Of a DNA stretch of 5,249 nucleotides, positions 4,499-5,249 are shown piece by piece. The position numbers were made by a program, and so were the translations under genes. How positions within the stretch are numbered: the stretch's first letter is position 1; each line of letters starts with the position of its first letter. The notes beneath the pieces were generated by a model that ran no database searches, was not told where the DNA came from, and saw only the letters and a program-made list of their open reading frames with translations. Source of the DNA: Anaerolineae bacterium (GTDB lineage Bacteria; Chloroflexota; Anaerolineae; Anaerolineales; UBA11858); assembly GCA_003694235.1 (NCBI GenBank), contig RFKO01000340.1:1-5249 (forward strand), written 5' to 3'.

Positions 4499-5249
4499 TG
4501 CGCGTGGGTAAGAACCCCGCCAAGGCGTTGAAGAGCGCGCCGCAACCGGCGCGCGTCACCGTGGCGGTTATCACTTACATCCCGGTGTTGAGCGGCTATT
4601 ATGCCGAAAGCCTGGAGGTGCTCAAAATCTGCCTGAACAGCCTCTGGCAGAACACCCGCGAACCGTATGATTTGTTGCTGTTCGATAACGCCAGCTGCGC
4701 CGAGGTGCGCGGCTATCTCCGTGAGCAGCACGAGGCGGGGTACATTCAGTATCTGGTGCTCTCGGACAAGAATATCGGCAAGGCCGGGGCGTGGAATTTC
4801 ATCTTCGGCGCCGCTCCGGGGGAGGTGATCGCCTACGCCGATAGCGATGTGCGCTTCTACCCTGGCTGGCTGCGCGCCCACCTGGATGTGCTGGAAACTT
4901 TTCCCAACGTGGGCATGGTGACGGGGATGCCGATGTGGACGCCGCAGGAGTTCTCCACCGCGACCATCGAATGGGCGGAGGCCAACGCGGAGGTGAAGGT
5001 GCTGCGAGGGCGCTATCTCTCCTGGGAGGATTACTGGCGTCATGCTCGCAGCCTGGGCGCGGAGGAGGAAAAAGCGCGGGTGCACTATGAGGCCAACGAT
5101 GTGGTCTGCGTGGAGAAAGACGGGCGGCGTTACTACATCGGCGCGGCGCATTTTCAGTTCGTCTCCCCGAAGGCCGCGTTGCAGAGCGTGCTGCCCATCC
5201 CCTCACGGCGACCGATGGGCGAGGTGCGCCTGCTGGATATCGCCCTCAA
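4498..5249 (+). CDS. Family 2 glycosyltransferase, 3' truncated by window end
   Basis: An open frame runs from the ATG at 4498 to the last base: 250 complete codons plus two bases and no stop. The GT2 (GT-A fold) pattern is clear. VTVAVITYIPV (20-30) is the first strand, ESLEVLKICLNSLWQNT (38-54) the first helix, LLLFDNASCAEV (59-70) the second strand with nucleotide-binding D63, and LVLSDKNIGKAGAWNFIF (86-103) the usual N-x-G-x-A-x-A-x-N-like stretch. YADSDVRFYPGW (113-124) carries the metal-binding DSD (D115, D117). The enzyme is expected to transfer a sugar from an NDP- or CMP-activated donor to a growing glycan at the cytoplasmic face. The first 19 residues are a Lys/Arg-rich extension before the fold, with no signal peptide. 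Residues 160-215 form an inserted charged segment before YYIGAAHFQFVSP, which may be the acceptor-side strand. The start is set by a strong SD and a TGATG junction. The donor and acceptor are unknown, and the C-terminus is missing. Confidence 0.87.
   Translation, partial: MRVGKNPAKALKSAPQPARVTVAVITYIPVLSGYYAESLEVLKICLNSLWQNTREPYDLLLFDNASCAEVRGYLREQHEAGYIQYLVLSDKNIGKAGAWNFIFGAAPGEVIAYADSDVRFYPGWLRAHLDVLETFPNVGMVTGMPMWTPQEFSTATIEWAEANAEVKVLRGRYLSWEDYWRHARSLGAEEEKARVHYEANDVVCVEKDGRRYYIGAAHFQFVSPKAALQSVLPIPSRRPMGEVRLLDIAL

Noticed and set aside
4459..5151. Open frame of 230 codons on the minus strand opposite the last glycosyltransferase
   Set aside because: The + strand reading has SD, DXD and GT2 motifs. 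The antisense product shows only the low-complexity composition of a shadow frame.

Overview
The window is a stretch of a surface-glycan or nucleotide-sugar biosynthesis locus from a GC-rich bacterium. All six protein-coding genes are on the + strand and densely packed, and the first and last are cut by the window edges. Nothing in it fixes the taxonomy. The octamer-repeat intergenic DNA and overall gene style remind me of Chloroflexota (Anaerolineae-type) genomes, but that is an impression, not a demonstrated placement.

Layout: (1) 1-399, the C-terminal half of an AAC(3)-family (aminoglycoside 3-N-acetyltransferase-like) acyltransferase. (2) 400-532, a gene-free spacer made almost wholly of an 8-bp-period repeat array, including a pair of interleaved inverted repeats. 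(3) 533-1849, a DUF4910/DUF2172 aminopeptidase-like protein with a C-terminal winged-helix-like segment. (4) 1843-2649, an SpsF-like cytidylyltransferase overlapping the previous gene by 7 nt. (5) 2645-2716, a second 8-bp-period array that contains both the stop codon of the cytidylyltransferase gene and the start codon of the next gene. (6) 2710-3621, a GT-A-like putative glycosyltransferase. (7) 3605-4498, a SAM-dependent methyltransferase with an N-terminal four-cysteine zinc-site motif. (8) 4498-5249, a family 2 glycosyltransferase, incomplete at its 3' end.

How the genes may work together: an acyltransferase, a CMP-sugar-type nucleotidyltransferase and a DUF4910 protein are the sort of set that makes and activates a modified acidic or amino sugar. 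Two glycosyltransferases and a methyltransferase would then assemble and decorate the glycan. The sugar itself cannot be read from this window.

The most unusual signal is not in the proteins. The genes form two overlapping, SD-equipped modules (533-2649 and 2710-5249), and each module is preceded by a period-8 array that runs into its first start codon. Those two lead genes have no Shine-Dalgarno sequence, whereas the three downstream genes do. In the second array, repeated ATGs create a chain of three-codon mini-ORFs (Met-Asn-Gln-stop) whose TGA stops overlap the next ATG and end exactly on the real start codon. The DNA around each array, including adjacent coding ends, is strongly C-rich and G-poor on the + strand, with abrupt edges.
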